64,000 nucleotides of DNA from Acidobacteriota bacterium (GTDB lineage: Bacteria; Acidobacteriota; Terriglobia; Acidiferrales; UBA7541): contig JABCYZ010000012.1 of assembly GCA_013289955.1 (NCBI GenBank), positions 1 to 64,000 of the forward strand, in the 5' to 3' direction. Numbering within the stretch: position 1 is the stretch's first letter; each line of letters starts with the position of its first letter. A model generated the notes under the pieces. That model made no database searches and was not told the DNA's origin. It worked only from the letters and a program-made list of their open reading frames with translations. Below are positions 43,884 through 51,644 of the stretch, one piece after another. Position numbers and translations under genes: made by a program.

Positions 43884-46643
43884 TCACTCGTACCTCAGCG
43901 CAACCAGGGGATCAACACTCGCCGCTCGTCGCGCAGGCAAAAAACAAGCCGCGAGCCCCGTCGTCACCACCAGCACTACCACCGCTCCAAATGTCCACGG
44001 GTCCGTAGCCGAAACTCCCCATATCTGGCTCGCCAAAAACTGCGTCAACCCAAAACTCGCGAGCAACCCGATGCATATCCCCGCGGAAATCAGCGCAATG
44101 CCCTTCCAGAGGACCATCCGCAATATTTCCCGCTGCTGCGCTCCCAGCGCCATCCGCACTCCAATCTCCTGCGTCCTGAGCGACACCGTATACGCCATCA
44201 CGCTAAACACCCCAATCACTACCAGCAAGAGCGCAATCCCCGCCAGCGGCCCCGAGAGAGTGGCGCCAAATTCAGGGGTGGCGTACGTATGCTCCTCGAG
44301 AAATTCCGCCAGCGGGTCGAACACCCAAAACACTTCACTGCGGTTTACAGCCCAAACCCGCTCTTGCACTGCGTGCATCATTGAGCCAGGTTCTACTTTC
44401 GTTTTCACCTGCAGAATGAAATCTCCCGTGATCATCGGTGGAATAAAAGCCATTGGCGCAGCCGGCTGCTGCGGCCCAAAATTCTTTACATCGCTCACAA
44501 CTCCGACGATCCGGAAGTCAGCATTTCCTGATATCGGCGCATACGTAATTCCAAGCGCTCGACCAAGGTTGGTTCTCCAAGTGTCAAAATCTGACGCCCG
44601 GAGCTGTTTGCCTATCGGGTTCTCGGCTCCGAACAGATCGTGCGCCAATCGTTGATTGAGCACCGCTACGAACTGTCTCGTTTGCACCTCCTCTCTCGAA
44701 AGCCAGCGACCCGCGATCATCCGCATCTCGAGCGTGTCGGCGCAATTCTCATCGCATTCATCCAGCCCAGCCATCTCAACGTGCGTTCCTCCAGGCACAG
44801 TCACTTGTGGCCCGCGCGACGGTCCGTAACCCGGAATCGTGTTGTTGACCGCAACAGCGTCCACTCCCGGTAGCGTCTTCAAGCTTTCCACAACCTTTTG
44901 GAATTCAGCCTCGCCCTCCAGTGATGCAATCCTTGCTCTGTCCGGAGTCTGCCCGGCTCTGCGCGCTGGCGCAAATGCAGCCACCAAAATGTTTTTCGGA
45001 TTGAAGCCCATATCAATATGCGTGAGCAAGTAGAGGCTCCGCATCATCAAGCCCGCTCCGATCAACAGGACAATCGAAAGCGCTACCTGCATTACCACCA
45101 GGCCTGCCCGAACCTTTCCGTGTCGGAAACCGCCCCCACCCTTTCCGCTGCCAACGAGTTGTAATTGCACATCGCGTTTCGTCGCGCGCAATGCCGGCAC
45201 GAGTCCGCAAATCAGCGTTGTCAACAAGGTAATTCCCGCCGCAAAAAACAAAACCGGAGCGTTCAGACTGATCACTGCCTCCCCACTCATCCTTTGCCAG
45301 GCCTTCTGATGAATCGTAGCGTCTACTGCCTTCATCGCTATCCAAGCCAGCGCACTGCCCACCGCGCACGCCGTCGCCGCCAGCACCAGGCTCTCCATCA
45401 AAAGCTGCCGAATGATCTGCCAGCGCGAAGCGCCTAGCGCCGACCGCACGGCAATCTCTCTCTCCCGCGTGGTCCCCCTCGCAAGCAACAAATTCGCTAC
45501 GTTGCTGCACGCAATCAGTAGCAATACCAACACCGCCGCCAGTAAATCGTACAGAATGCTCCTCAAATCGATCTTCGAATTAAAAACCGCGCCTACTCCG
45601 GAAGCCCCCATTAGATAGTCGTTTGCCGACATCACTCGGGCACTGAACTTTTTCGGATAGTCGCCAGCATCCGGATGCAACGCCGCCAGCCGCTTGACGA
45701 GCACATCCAGCTCCGCCGACGCTGCCGCATAAGTCACCCCGCGCTTCACCCGCGCCAGTACGTCAAACTTCCGTCCGTTTTCCTCCTCGAACGCGCTCGG
45801 CGTCCACCTCACTGGCGTCCAAATTTCCCTTCCCACTCCAAAACCATGGAACCGCTCCGGCATCACCCCTACGAGCGTTCGCGGCTCACCATCAATCACG
45901 AAGCTCCTTCCCATGATCCCCACGTCTTCGGCGAACTCGCTCTTCCATGTCCTGTGACTCATCACAAAAACTGGTGGCGCTCCCTGCTTTCCATCTTCTG
46001 AAACAATCGTGCGACCCGCTGCCGCGGGTACGCCGTAAGAATCAAACGCATTGGCAGTCACGCGGCCATTGTTAAGCTGAAACGTCCGTGCGCCGTACTG
46101 CACCAGCGAAGTTGCGCCGTAGTACCCAACCATGTCCTCAAAAACCTGATTGTGCTCCCGCAAATACTTCAGGTCGGCCCATTGAACATATAAAGAACCA
46201 GTCTCGTCCGGCGTCGCCGCATCCTGCACCACCGGCACCACCATCCTCCCCGCATCCTTCGCTGCAAACGCGTTGAACAACAAGTTGTAAAAAACACTGA
46301 AAACCACGGTGCTCGCGCCAATCCCCAGCGCAAGGGCAAACACCGCCACAAACGCAAATCGCCGGTCCTTTCGAAGACTCCGCACCGCATAGCTAAAATC
46401 CCGAAACAGGTTTTCCACGTGAGTCTCCCACCTTGTCTCGCGGACTTCTTCTTTGAAACGCTCCAGACCGCCGAATTCGATCCGCGCGCGTCGCTCGGCT
46501 TCCCGGCGGGAGAGTCCAGAACGTTCCAGATCTCCCGCGCGGTTATGGATGTGCAAGCGCATCTCTTCGTCCATCTCAGCATCAATATGTTTGCTGGGAA
46601 GAAGGGCCGAACAGAGGGAACGAAGCGAGGTCAGAAATTTCAT
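43884..46643 (-). CDS. ADOP-family permease, first copy of tandem pair
   Basis: The ATG at 46643 overlaps the stop of the PadR gene (ATGA), giving 919 residues; the longer open frame upstream lies over padR and is not used. Its order of modules matches its downstream neighbour: MDEEMRLHIHNRAGDLERSGLSR, AVFALALGIGASTVVFSVFYNLL, MacB-type domain, LIACSNVANLLLARGTTREREIAVRSALG, second periplasmic domain, and VIGVFSVMAYTVSLRTQEIGVRMALGAQQREILR, ending ASVDPLVALRYE. It differs mainly in the periplasmic domains, where substrate contact would be expected. It would be co-transcribed with the PadR repressor and the second permease. Confidence 0.9.
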   Translation of the reverse strand: MKFLTSLRSLCSALLPSKHIDAEMDEEMRLHIHNRAGDLERSGLSRREAERRARIEFGGLERFKEEVRETRWETHVENLFRDFSYAVRSLRKDRRFAFVAVFALALGIGASTVVFSVFYNLLFNAFAAKDAGRMVVPVVQDAATPDETGSLYVQWADLKYLREHNQVFEDMVGYYGATSLVQYGARTFQLNNGRVTANAFDSYGVPAAAGRTIVSEDGKQGAPPVFVMSHRTWKSEFAEDVGIMGRSFVIDGEPRTLVGVMPERFHGFGVGREIWTPVRWTPSAFEEENGRKFDVLARVKRGVTYAAASAELDVLVKRLAALHPDAGDYPKKFSARVMSANDYLMGASGVGAVFNSKIDLRSILYDLLAAVLVLLLIACSNVANLLLARGTTREREIAVRSALGASRWQIIRQLLMESLVLAATACAVGSALAWIAMKAVDATIHQKAWQRMSGEAVISLNAPVLFFAAGITLLTTLICGLVPALRATKRDVQLQLVGSGKGGGGFRHGKVRAGLVVMQVALSIVLLIGAGLMMRSLYLLTHIDMGFNPKNILVAAFAPARRAGQTPDRARIASLEGEAEFQKVVESLKTLPGVDAVAVNNTIPGYGPSRGPQVTVPGGTHVEMAGLDECDENCADTLEMRMIAGRWLSREEVQTRQFVAVLNQRLAHDLFGAENPIGKQLRASDFDTWRTNLGRALGITYAPISGNADFRIVGVVSDVKNFGPQQPAAPMAFIPPMITGDFILQVKTKVEPGSMMHAVQERVWAVNRSEVFWVFDPLAEFLEEHTYATPEFGATLSGPLAGIALLLVVIGVFSVMAYTVSLRTQEIGVRMALGAQQREILRMVLWKGIALISAGICIGLLASFGLTQFLASQIWGVSATDPWTFGAVVVLVVTTGLAACFLPARRAASVDPLVALRYE

Positions 46644-46981
46644 GCTCCCTCCGGCTGAGTGCCGGGGATAGAAGTCACGGCAGCGACCGGGCGATTCCAA
46701 TCGCCAGCCTCTTGCCGAAGACGCTTCCGGCCCTCCGAGGTGAACTCGTAAAACTCCCGGCGACGATTGTTGTCGGACTCCCCCAAACTTGCCTTCAGGA
46801 GTCCCTGGCGTACAAGCCGAAAGAGAGTTGGATAAAGCGCACAATGTTCGATGAGCAGAGCGCGAAGCGAAATCTGCTCGAAGCGCAACAGAATGCCGTA
46901 ACCGTGAAGCGGACCGAGAGAAACAGCCTTAGGAGTGAGGCGATCGAGAGCATCCGGAAGAAGCTGTGCTTGGCCTGTCAC
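46640..46981 (-). CDS. PadR-family transcriptional regulator
   Basis: A 113-residue winged-helix protein with a GTG start behind AGGAGGAAAC. The order is PadR-typical: helix AVSLGPLHGYGILLRFEQIS, recognition region EHCALYPTLFRLVRQGLLKAS, wing SDNNRRREFYEFTSEGRKRLRQEAGDW. The usual first helix before AVSLGPL is slightly divergent. It heads an operon with two ADOP permeases, overlapping the first by four bases. PadR proteins of this type are usually autorepressors released by the compound the transporter handles. Candidate operator boxes lie in its own promoter. Confidence 0.85.
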   Translation of the reverse strand: MTGQAQLLPDALDRLTPKAVSLGPLHGYGILLRFEQISLRALLIEHCALYPTLFRLVRQGLLKASLGESDNNRRREFYEFTSEGRKRLRQEAGDWNRPVAAVTSIPGTQPEGA

Positions 46982-47033
46982 GTTTCCTCCTAAGATGATT
47001 AGGAGTCTAAAGCCTCCTCTCCTAAGTTGTCAA
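46982..47033 (-). promoter_or_regulatory. promoter and PadR-type operator of the padR-ADOP operon
   Basis: On the minus strand a perfect -35 TTGACA (plus 47028-47033) is followed after 18 bases by TAGACT (plus 47004-47009, 4 of 6 matches to the -10 consensus). A 7-bp inverted repeat, CTCCTAA (46987-46993) and TTAGGAG (46999-47005) around GATGA, spans the ribosome site to the -10 box. A third box, CTCCTAA, lies at 47019-47025 in the promoter spacer. This layout suits autorepression by the PadR protein encoded next door. Confidence 0.6.
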
Positions 47034-47185
47034 GGAGAGCGGCTCTTACGTGTCCTTTGTCGGGCGCTTTCAGGACGGCGGCAATCCTGGGAGAGTCATC
47101 GCCGGATACGAAGCTGTCCAAAAAACAAGCACGGAAACCTCCGAAGACAGCTTCGGTCGGGAGCTTATTTTGTATTGAAGAAAAC

Positions 47186-48358
47186 CTAATCCGTAAAAAC
47201 CACGCCTACCGCGATTTGCCCCTTCTCCGCCCCCGCGTCAATGCGCACGACATACCCCTTTAGCAGCATCGACGACTGCAGACCGTCCTCGCCAGGCGTC
47301 TCCATCGTCACTTGCAGTTCCGATTGCAGCTGCGGCAAGTTCTGCAGCGAAATCAGCGCGCCTTGCAAGGAAATGTCCCGCACCACCGTCTCTTCCTGAA
47401 ACTCTTTTCCTTCTTCTGTCACTCCCGAAACCTTGGCGCGGAACTGAGCCTCTCGCCGCAGGGACGTCCGCGCTCCCGGCATGTGCGCTTGCACATCGTC
47501 TCCGGTCCCCCCGAGTTTAATCACCATGCCTTCGCTCGCCGCAAACACGGAATCAAACTCTTCCCGCGCCTGCCGCAAAAGCGAATCCACCGTGCGGTCC
47601 GTCGAATCGGGATCGTGATGAAACAGCACCAGCGTCTTCGCGCCAACTTCGCGAGCCAGCTTTACGCCTTCCTTCCACGACGAATGCCCCCAGCCCTTGC
47701 GCGTCGTCTTCAACTGGTCCGGCGTGAACTGCGCGTCATTTATCAAAATGTCCGCGCCCTGCGCCAGCTCCCGCAAGCTCTCATCCAGCTTCGGGTCCCC
47801 CGGCTCGTTGTCCGTGGCGTAGGCCACCGTTCCGGCCGGCGTCTCGATGCGAAACCCAAGGCAGCCTTGCGGATGATTCAGCCACCTCGTCGTGATTTTG
47901 TTTTCGCCAATCGTGAACGAATCTCCGCCTTGCACTTCCTTGAACTTTCTCTTCGCGTTCATGGCGGACATGTCCACCGGAAAATACGGCAGCGCCATCT
48001 GCGCCTCGAACACTTGCTTCAGACTGTCGCGCCCCAAAAATTTCGATCGGAAACTATAAAAATGAAATTCGTTGTTCTCGGCATAGAGCGGCGCAAAAAA
48101 AGGAATCCCCTGAATATGATCCCAGTGGTAATGCGTCACAAAAATGTGTGTCTCGGGATTTCCGCCGCTATTCGGCGTTCCCCAGCGGCTGCCGAGCATC
48201 CGGAGGCCGGTCCCGCAATCCAGAATGAATTGTGTGCCGTCCGGCGCGATCAGCTCGAGGCAGGGCGTGTTTCCGCCGTACCGCCAGGTGGCAGGGTCCA
48301 CCGTCGGGGTCGATCCGCGAACACCCCAGAAACTTAGTTTTGCGATGGGAGCCGTCAT
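47186..48358 (-). CDS. metallo-beta-lactamase-fold hydrolase fused to PilZ domain
   Basis: A 390-residue protein. The N-terminal 280 residues are a metallo-beta-lactamase fold: FWGVRGSTPTVDPATWRYGGNT, LDCGTGLR and the zinc motif THYHWDH (His 76, His 78, Asp 80, His 81). Further metal-ligand-type segments are AYATDNEPG and VLFHHDPDSTD. The GVRGSTP and YGGNTP pattern is that of phosphodiesterase-like MBL enzymes. Residues about 298-390 form a PilZ domain (RREAQFRAKVSG, DISLQGALISL); the DxSxxG motif is present but the RxxxR motif is not clean. A c-di-GMP-linked hydrolase is therefore possible. Substrate unknown. Confidence 0.85.
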   Translation of the reverse strand: MTAPIAKLSFWGVRGSTPTVDPATWRYGGNTPCLELIAPDGTQFILDCGTGLRMLGSRWGTPNSGGNPETHIFVTHYHWDHIQGIPFFAPLYAENNEFHFYSFRSKFLGRDSLKQVFEAQMALPYFPVDMSAMNAKRKFKEVQGGDSFTIGENKITTRWLNHPQGCLGFRIETPAGTVAYATDNEPGDPKLDESLRELAQGADILINDAQFTPDQLKTTRKGWGHSSWKEGVKLAREVGAKTLVLFHHDPDSTDRTVDSLLRQAREEFDSVFAASEGMVIKLGGTGDDVQAHMPGARTSLRREAQFRAKVSGVTEEGKEFQEETVVRDISLQGALISLQNLPQLQSELQVTMETPGEDGLQSSMLLKGYVVRIDAGAEKGQIAVGVVFTD

Positions 48359-48577
48359 GTCCCTCAGCGCACATTCCTGTGCCTAGGCCATTCCCGCCGC
48401 CAAACAAGCGGAATGGGAAGCTAGTTCGATGTTGGCAGCCGCCGGGAAATGCGTCAATGAATTCGCTCCGGGGACGTGTCAAACTTCCCACTGGTAGCGC
48501 AGGCACTCCAGTCCGCGGGCTTTCCAGGCTTTACCCAAAGGCTGCGCAAGGTGTCCAACGTGGGTAAAATAAACTCG

Positions 48578-49582
48578 ATGGACCAGATGCACGACCATTC
48601 CGACGACCGCGCAAGCGACGGCGATCCCGAACGCGGCCACCACGACGGCCACGTGCACCACCCGCATTCGCACAATCACCACGGTCACGAACACCCGCCG
48701 TTGCGTCCTTCGGTTCTCGGCTGGGCTATGGTCGCTACGCTCGGCCTGGTGGTTGCGGAAATCTTCGGCGGCATCCTCGGCAGGTCCGTTGCCCTACTAA
48801 ATGACGCAGTCCACAATCTTTCTGACGTTCCCGCCCTGGGGATCTCCTGGCTGGCCATGCGTTGGGCCGAACGCCCTGCCGACAGCGAAAAAACCTACGG
48901 CTATCATCGCGCAGGCATTCTCGCCGCCTTCACAAACGCCATTTTGCTCGTCCTGCTCTCGCTCTGGCTCGGCTACGAGGCCTTCGAGCGCTTCCGTTCT
49001 CCCATCCGCGTCGTCGAAAGCTGGATGATCTGGACGTCGCTCGCCGCGCTAGCCGTCAACGGCGGGATCACGCTCGCTCTCGTGCGCGGCCACAAGGACT
49101 TAAACCTGCGCAGCATTCTGGTTCACAATTTCGGCGACGCCCTCTCGAACATCGCCATCATTGCTGGCGCTATCGCCATTCGCATCACCGGCGCGCTATG
49201 GATCGACCCGCTCCTCGGAATCGCTATTGGCCTGCTGGTGCTGTGGTCCAGCATCGGCATTCTGCGCGAGTCCGCGCACATTCTTCTAGAAGGGCGTCCG
49301 CGGGAGATGCGCGTCGAGGAAGTCGCGCGGGCGATCCTCTGTGTGGAAGGCGTGCAGGAGGTGCATGATGTACATATCTGGTCGCTCGGCGGCGGACACA
49401 ATGCGCTGAGCCTGCACGCGCGCATTCCCGATATGCACCTCGATCAGTGCGAGCGGTTGCTGCGTGCCATTCAGGAGAAAGCGGCCCAGGAATTCAAGAT
49501 AGATCACACCACAGTACAGCTCGAGCGAGCGGGACTTCCCGCGGTTTCGGGATATGTGATGCCTGAGCCGGTGAAAAAATAA
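48578..49582 (+). CDS. cation diffusion facilitator, CzcD/ZitB-like
   Basis: The ATG at 48578 gives 334 residues starting with a His-rich metal-collecting tail (HDHSDDRAS..HHDGHVHHPHSHNHHGHEH). Six membrane segments follow. The CDF metal sites are seen as ALLNDAVHNLSDVPAL in helix 2 and ILVHNFGDALSNIAIIAG in helix 5. The C-terminal cytoplasmic domain (MRVEEVARAILCVEGVQEVHDVHIWSLGGGH) is complete. The protein would export zinc, cobalt or cadmium in exchange for protons. No metalloregulator gene is adjacent. Confidence 0.92.
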   Translation: MDQMHDHSDDRASDGDPERGHHDGHVHHPHSHNHHGHEHPPLRPSVLGWAMVATLGLVVAEIFGGILGRSVALLNDAVHNLSDVPALGISWLAMRWAERPADSEKTYGYHRAGILAAFTNAILLVLLSLWLGYEAFERFRSPIRVVESWMIWTSLAALAVNGGITLALVRGHKDLNLRSILVHNFGDALSNIAIIAGAIAIRITGALWIDPLLGIAIGLLVLWSSIGILRESAHILLEGRPREMRVEEVARAILCVEGVQEVHDVHIWSLGGGHNALSLHARIPDMHLDQCERLLRAIQEKAAQEFKIDHTTVQLERAGLPAVSGYVMPEPVKK

Positions 49583-49662
49583 AATCCCGCCGCCGAGATC
49601 GCTGATTTGACCGGCCTTTGCTGTCCGGCAAGCGGTCGAGTTTGGTGCGGGCAAGAGGAAAA

Positions 49663-50442
49663 TCAGGCAGGCAAGCGGAAAGTCAGCCCGCGCTGTTCAT
49701 TGAATTGCTGCGTGGCGGCGAGGTCGAGCTTGTCGGCGGTCACGCTGCGGCGCGAACCATCTCGCGTAATGTAGCGCAGGGTGCCGTTCTCCCAAGCGTA
49801 GGCCGCGGCAAAAAACACGGTTCCATCGCGGCGCACAAACACATATTGTTCCGCTTCGAGCTCCGCGGCAGTCTGCGGGGCAGGCACGTAATCGCGCGAG
49901 GGCCGCGAGAGGCGGTTGGGGTCCTCCGTCTGTGCTGCTTGCTGCTCGCCAGTGTCTGGCTGTTGCGCTTCGGCCGGCGGCGCATCGTCTAGATAATCAT
50001 CAGAGACCGGCATATAGTAGCCGCCGCCGTAGAACGGAAAATACGCAAAAGCAAAGTTTCCATTCCGTAAGCGGCCACGGCTGCCGTGGGGATGGACCGC
50101 GGCGACGTGGGCATAGTCAAAGCCAAGGCCCGGCACAAAGTCTTCAGAAAGCAATGCCCGGCCCGAACCAGCTCGCTGCCCGGGAGCGGTCGAGCGTTGG
50201 ATCGGACGAGCGACTATGGCGCCAGAACGCGTGCGAACCCAGTGCATGCCCGAAGGCGGGCGGACTCCAGAGCTCATCTGAGAACTTGCCCGGGCACCCG
50301 TGGCGGGTGCGGCGTGCATCGCTACGGATGCGTGCGGAGCGCTGACGGCGGCATGGCCCCCCCCGGACATTCCTCCGCGCTGTGCGGAAGCCATCGCGGG
50401 AAGAAGGGCGAGTGAGGCAATAGCAATCTGTAAGCGGCGCAT
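49663..50442 (-). CDS. exported low-complexity protein of unknown function
   Basis: The ATG at 50442 follows AGGTG and gives 259 residues starting with a signal peptide (RLQIAIASLALLPAMASA). The mature N-terminus is Gly/His/Ala/Ser-rich (RGGMSGGGHAAVSAPHASVAMH). A Gly/Tyr segment (YFPFYGGGYYM) and a Gln/Pro linker (PPAEAQQPDTGEQQ) follow. The C-terminal 60 residues look like a folded beta module (QYVFVRRDGTVFFAAAYAWENGTLRYITRDGS). Proteins ending this way are frequent in Acidobacteriota, where they are annotated as hypothetical. A tandem repeat lies upstream of the start. Confidence 0.65.
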   Translation of the reverse strand: MRRLQIAIASLALLPAMASAQRGGMSGGGHAAVSAPHASVAMHAAPATGARASSQMSSGVRPPSGMHWVRTRSGAIVARPIQRSTAPGQRAGSGRALLSEDFVPGLGFDYAHVAAVHPHGSRGRLRNGNFAFAYFPFYGGGYYMPVSDDYLDDAPPAEAQQPDTGEQQAAQTEDPNRLSRPSRDYVPAPQTAAELEAEQYVFVRRDGTVFFAAAYAWENGTLRYITRDGSRRSVTADKLDLAATQQFNEQRGLTFRLPA

Positions 50443-50480
50443 GATGGGCACCTGGTTTCCCGGGCCGCCGGGCCTTTCTG

Positions 50481-50506
50481 CACCTACGTAGATCACCTAC
50501 ATAGAT
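50481..50506 (-). repeat. 13-bp tandem repeat upstream of exported protein gene
   Basis: CACCTACGTAGAT (50481-50493) is followed directly by CACCTACATAGAT (50494-50506), one mismatch in 13 bases. The repeats lie 39-64 bases upstream of the start codon at 50442, in the position of a promoter or activator site for the minus-strand gene. The region from 50507 to 50736 shows nothing else recognisable. Confidence 0.55.
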
Positions 50507-50736
50507 AAAGATGCGCCATTTGGAGTAGGGGTTTCAAGGGGCGGAAAGTGAGTGGCGGGTAGCGCATGGTGGATAGTGATCCCACCCACGGGGTGTCCGC
50601 GAGTTATGAAGTAAACCCCTGAAGGGATTGGGGGTTGCGGGGATTCCTGGGTGTCGCGGGAGAGAAGGAAGCGTTCTGCCGTGGACCGGCAGCAACACCG
50701 GCGTCAGAACGGTTAGCAGTGGCTTGACACAGGCAA

Positions 50737-51141
50737 CTAGGCGATGGTCCAGAGAATGTCGATTTTTTTTCCGACGGTGGCGAAGTCTTGGTCGCTTGTC
50801 GCGAGGGAGGCTTTGCGCTGGACAGCCAGGGCGGCGGCAAAACAGTCGGTATAGGGGAGTTTCCGCTCGGCGCGCAGCTCGGCGGCCGCCCGGGTCAAGT
50901 CGAGGCTGGCGTCGACGACTTCGATGGGCAGTTGGCTTATATCTTCGAGGATTTTGCGGGCAACGCCCGGGCCGTGGGCGCGCCATGTGGAGTAGCAGAC
51001 TTCGCCCCAGTTGACTACAGACATTAGCAGCTGTCGCTTGCCTCCGACGCCGAGATGGATGAGTTCCTCGACCTTGTCCGCGCCGGGGCGGTTTTCGAAG
51101 AAGGTCATGACAGCGCTTGCGTCGAGAACAATTCGCTTCAT
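50737..51141 (-). CDS. vapC: VapC-type PIN-domain toxin
   Basis: A 134-residue PIN-domain ribonuclease. Acidic catalytic residues are visible in IVLDASAVMTFFENRPG (Asp 7), VVNWGEVCY (Glu), LPYTDCFAAALA (Asp) and LATSDQDF (Asp), a complete set. VapC toxins cleave tRNA or rRNA when freed from the antitoxin. The start codon overlaps the stop of the antitoxin gene (ATGA at 51138-51141), the usual order with antitoxin first. Confidence 0.92.
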   Translation of the reverse strand: MKRIVLDASAVMTFFENRPGADKVEELIHLGVGGKRQLLMSVVNWGEVCYSTWRAHGPGVARKILEDISQLPIEVVDASLDLTRAAAELRAERKLPYTDCFAAALAVQRKASLATSDQDFATVGKKIDILWTIA

Positions 51142-51374
51142 AGTTCGCGCTCACGTTTGCGGTCATCGAGAAGAATTTTCAGCGCGGATGGATCCGTCTT
51201 TAGGGAGCCTCGGAGGCTGCGGACAAATTCCGGCGTGAGTGGCTGGAGGACCAGGCGGTTCTCTTCCTCGAGAAAGGCGACTTGCGTACCGTCGCGGATG
51301 GCGTATTTACGGCGGAGCTTCGCGGGGATGACGAGCTGGCCTTTGGTGGTGACGGTAGAGACTTCGGTTTTCAT
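51138..51374 (-). CDS. vapB: VapB/AbrB-type antitoxin
   Basis: A 78-residue protein with an N-terminal AbrB/MazE swapped-hairpin DNA-binding domain (VSTVTTKGQLVIPAKLRRKYAI, then DGTQVAFLEEENRLVLQPL). A C-terminal helical tail (LKILLDDRKREREL) would neutralise the toxin. As in other vapBC loci it should autoregulate the operon with the toxin as co-repressor. A strong promoter with an inverted repeat lies immediately upstream. Confidence 0.92.
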   Translation of the reverse strand: MKTEVSTVTTKGQLVIPAKLRRKYAIRDGTQVAFLEEENRLVLQPLTPEFVRSLRGSLKTDPSALKILLDDRKREREL

Positions 51375-51394
51375 GGGTTCGCCTGCTGTAGAAA

Positions 51395-51440
51395 AGTATA
51401 CCTTGGACCAAAATGTAAGTCAATTGTTCCTGTGACTTAC
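51395..51440 (-). promoter_or_regulatory. vapBC promoter with inverted-repeat operator
   Basis: On the minus strand TTGACT (plus 51418-51423) and TATACT (plus 51395-51400) are 17 bases apart, near-consensus in both boxes. An 8-bp perfect inverted repeat, GTAAGTCA (51415-51422) and TGACTTAC (51433-51440) with a 10-base spacer, overlaps the -35 box. It is the natural binding site for the VapBC complex. Confidence 0.72.
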
Positions 51441-51644
51441 TTATTTGCTCTGTGGAACATCTTTTGCAGGAAGGAGGAAACTGATTTTGTGCGGAGGTCC
51501 GGAGAGACATCCTATCCCTCGCTTCGCCCTGGATCACACTTCCTTGGGTATCGCCGTGTTCCGAGCCTCCCACTGCGCGGACAGCCGTCACCCGGGATGT
51601 TGTGGAGCTGGCTGCTTTCGCGGCGGGCCGCGAATGGCGTTAAG

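Noticed and set aside
49560..49640. Replication origin at the skew switch
   Set aside because: C-rich to G-rich switches can mark origins, but there is no dnaA, dnaN, gyrB or DnaA-box cluster here.
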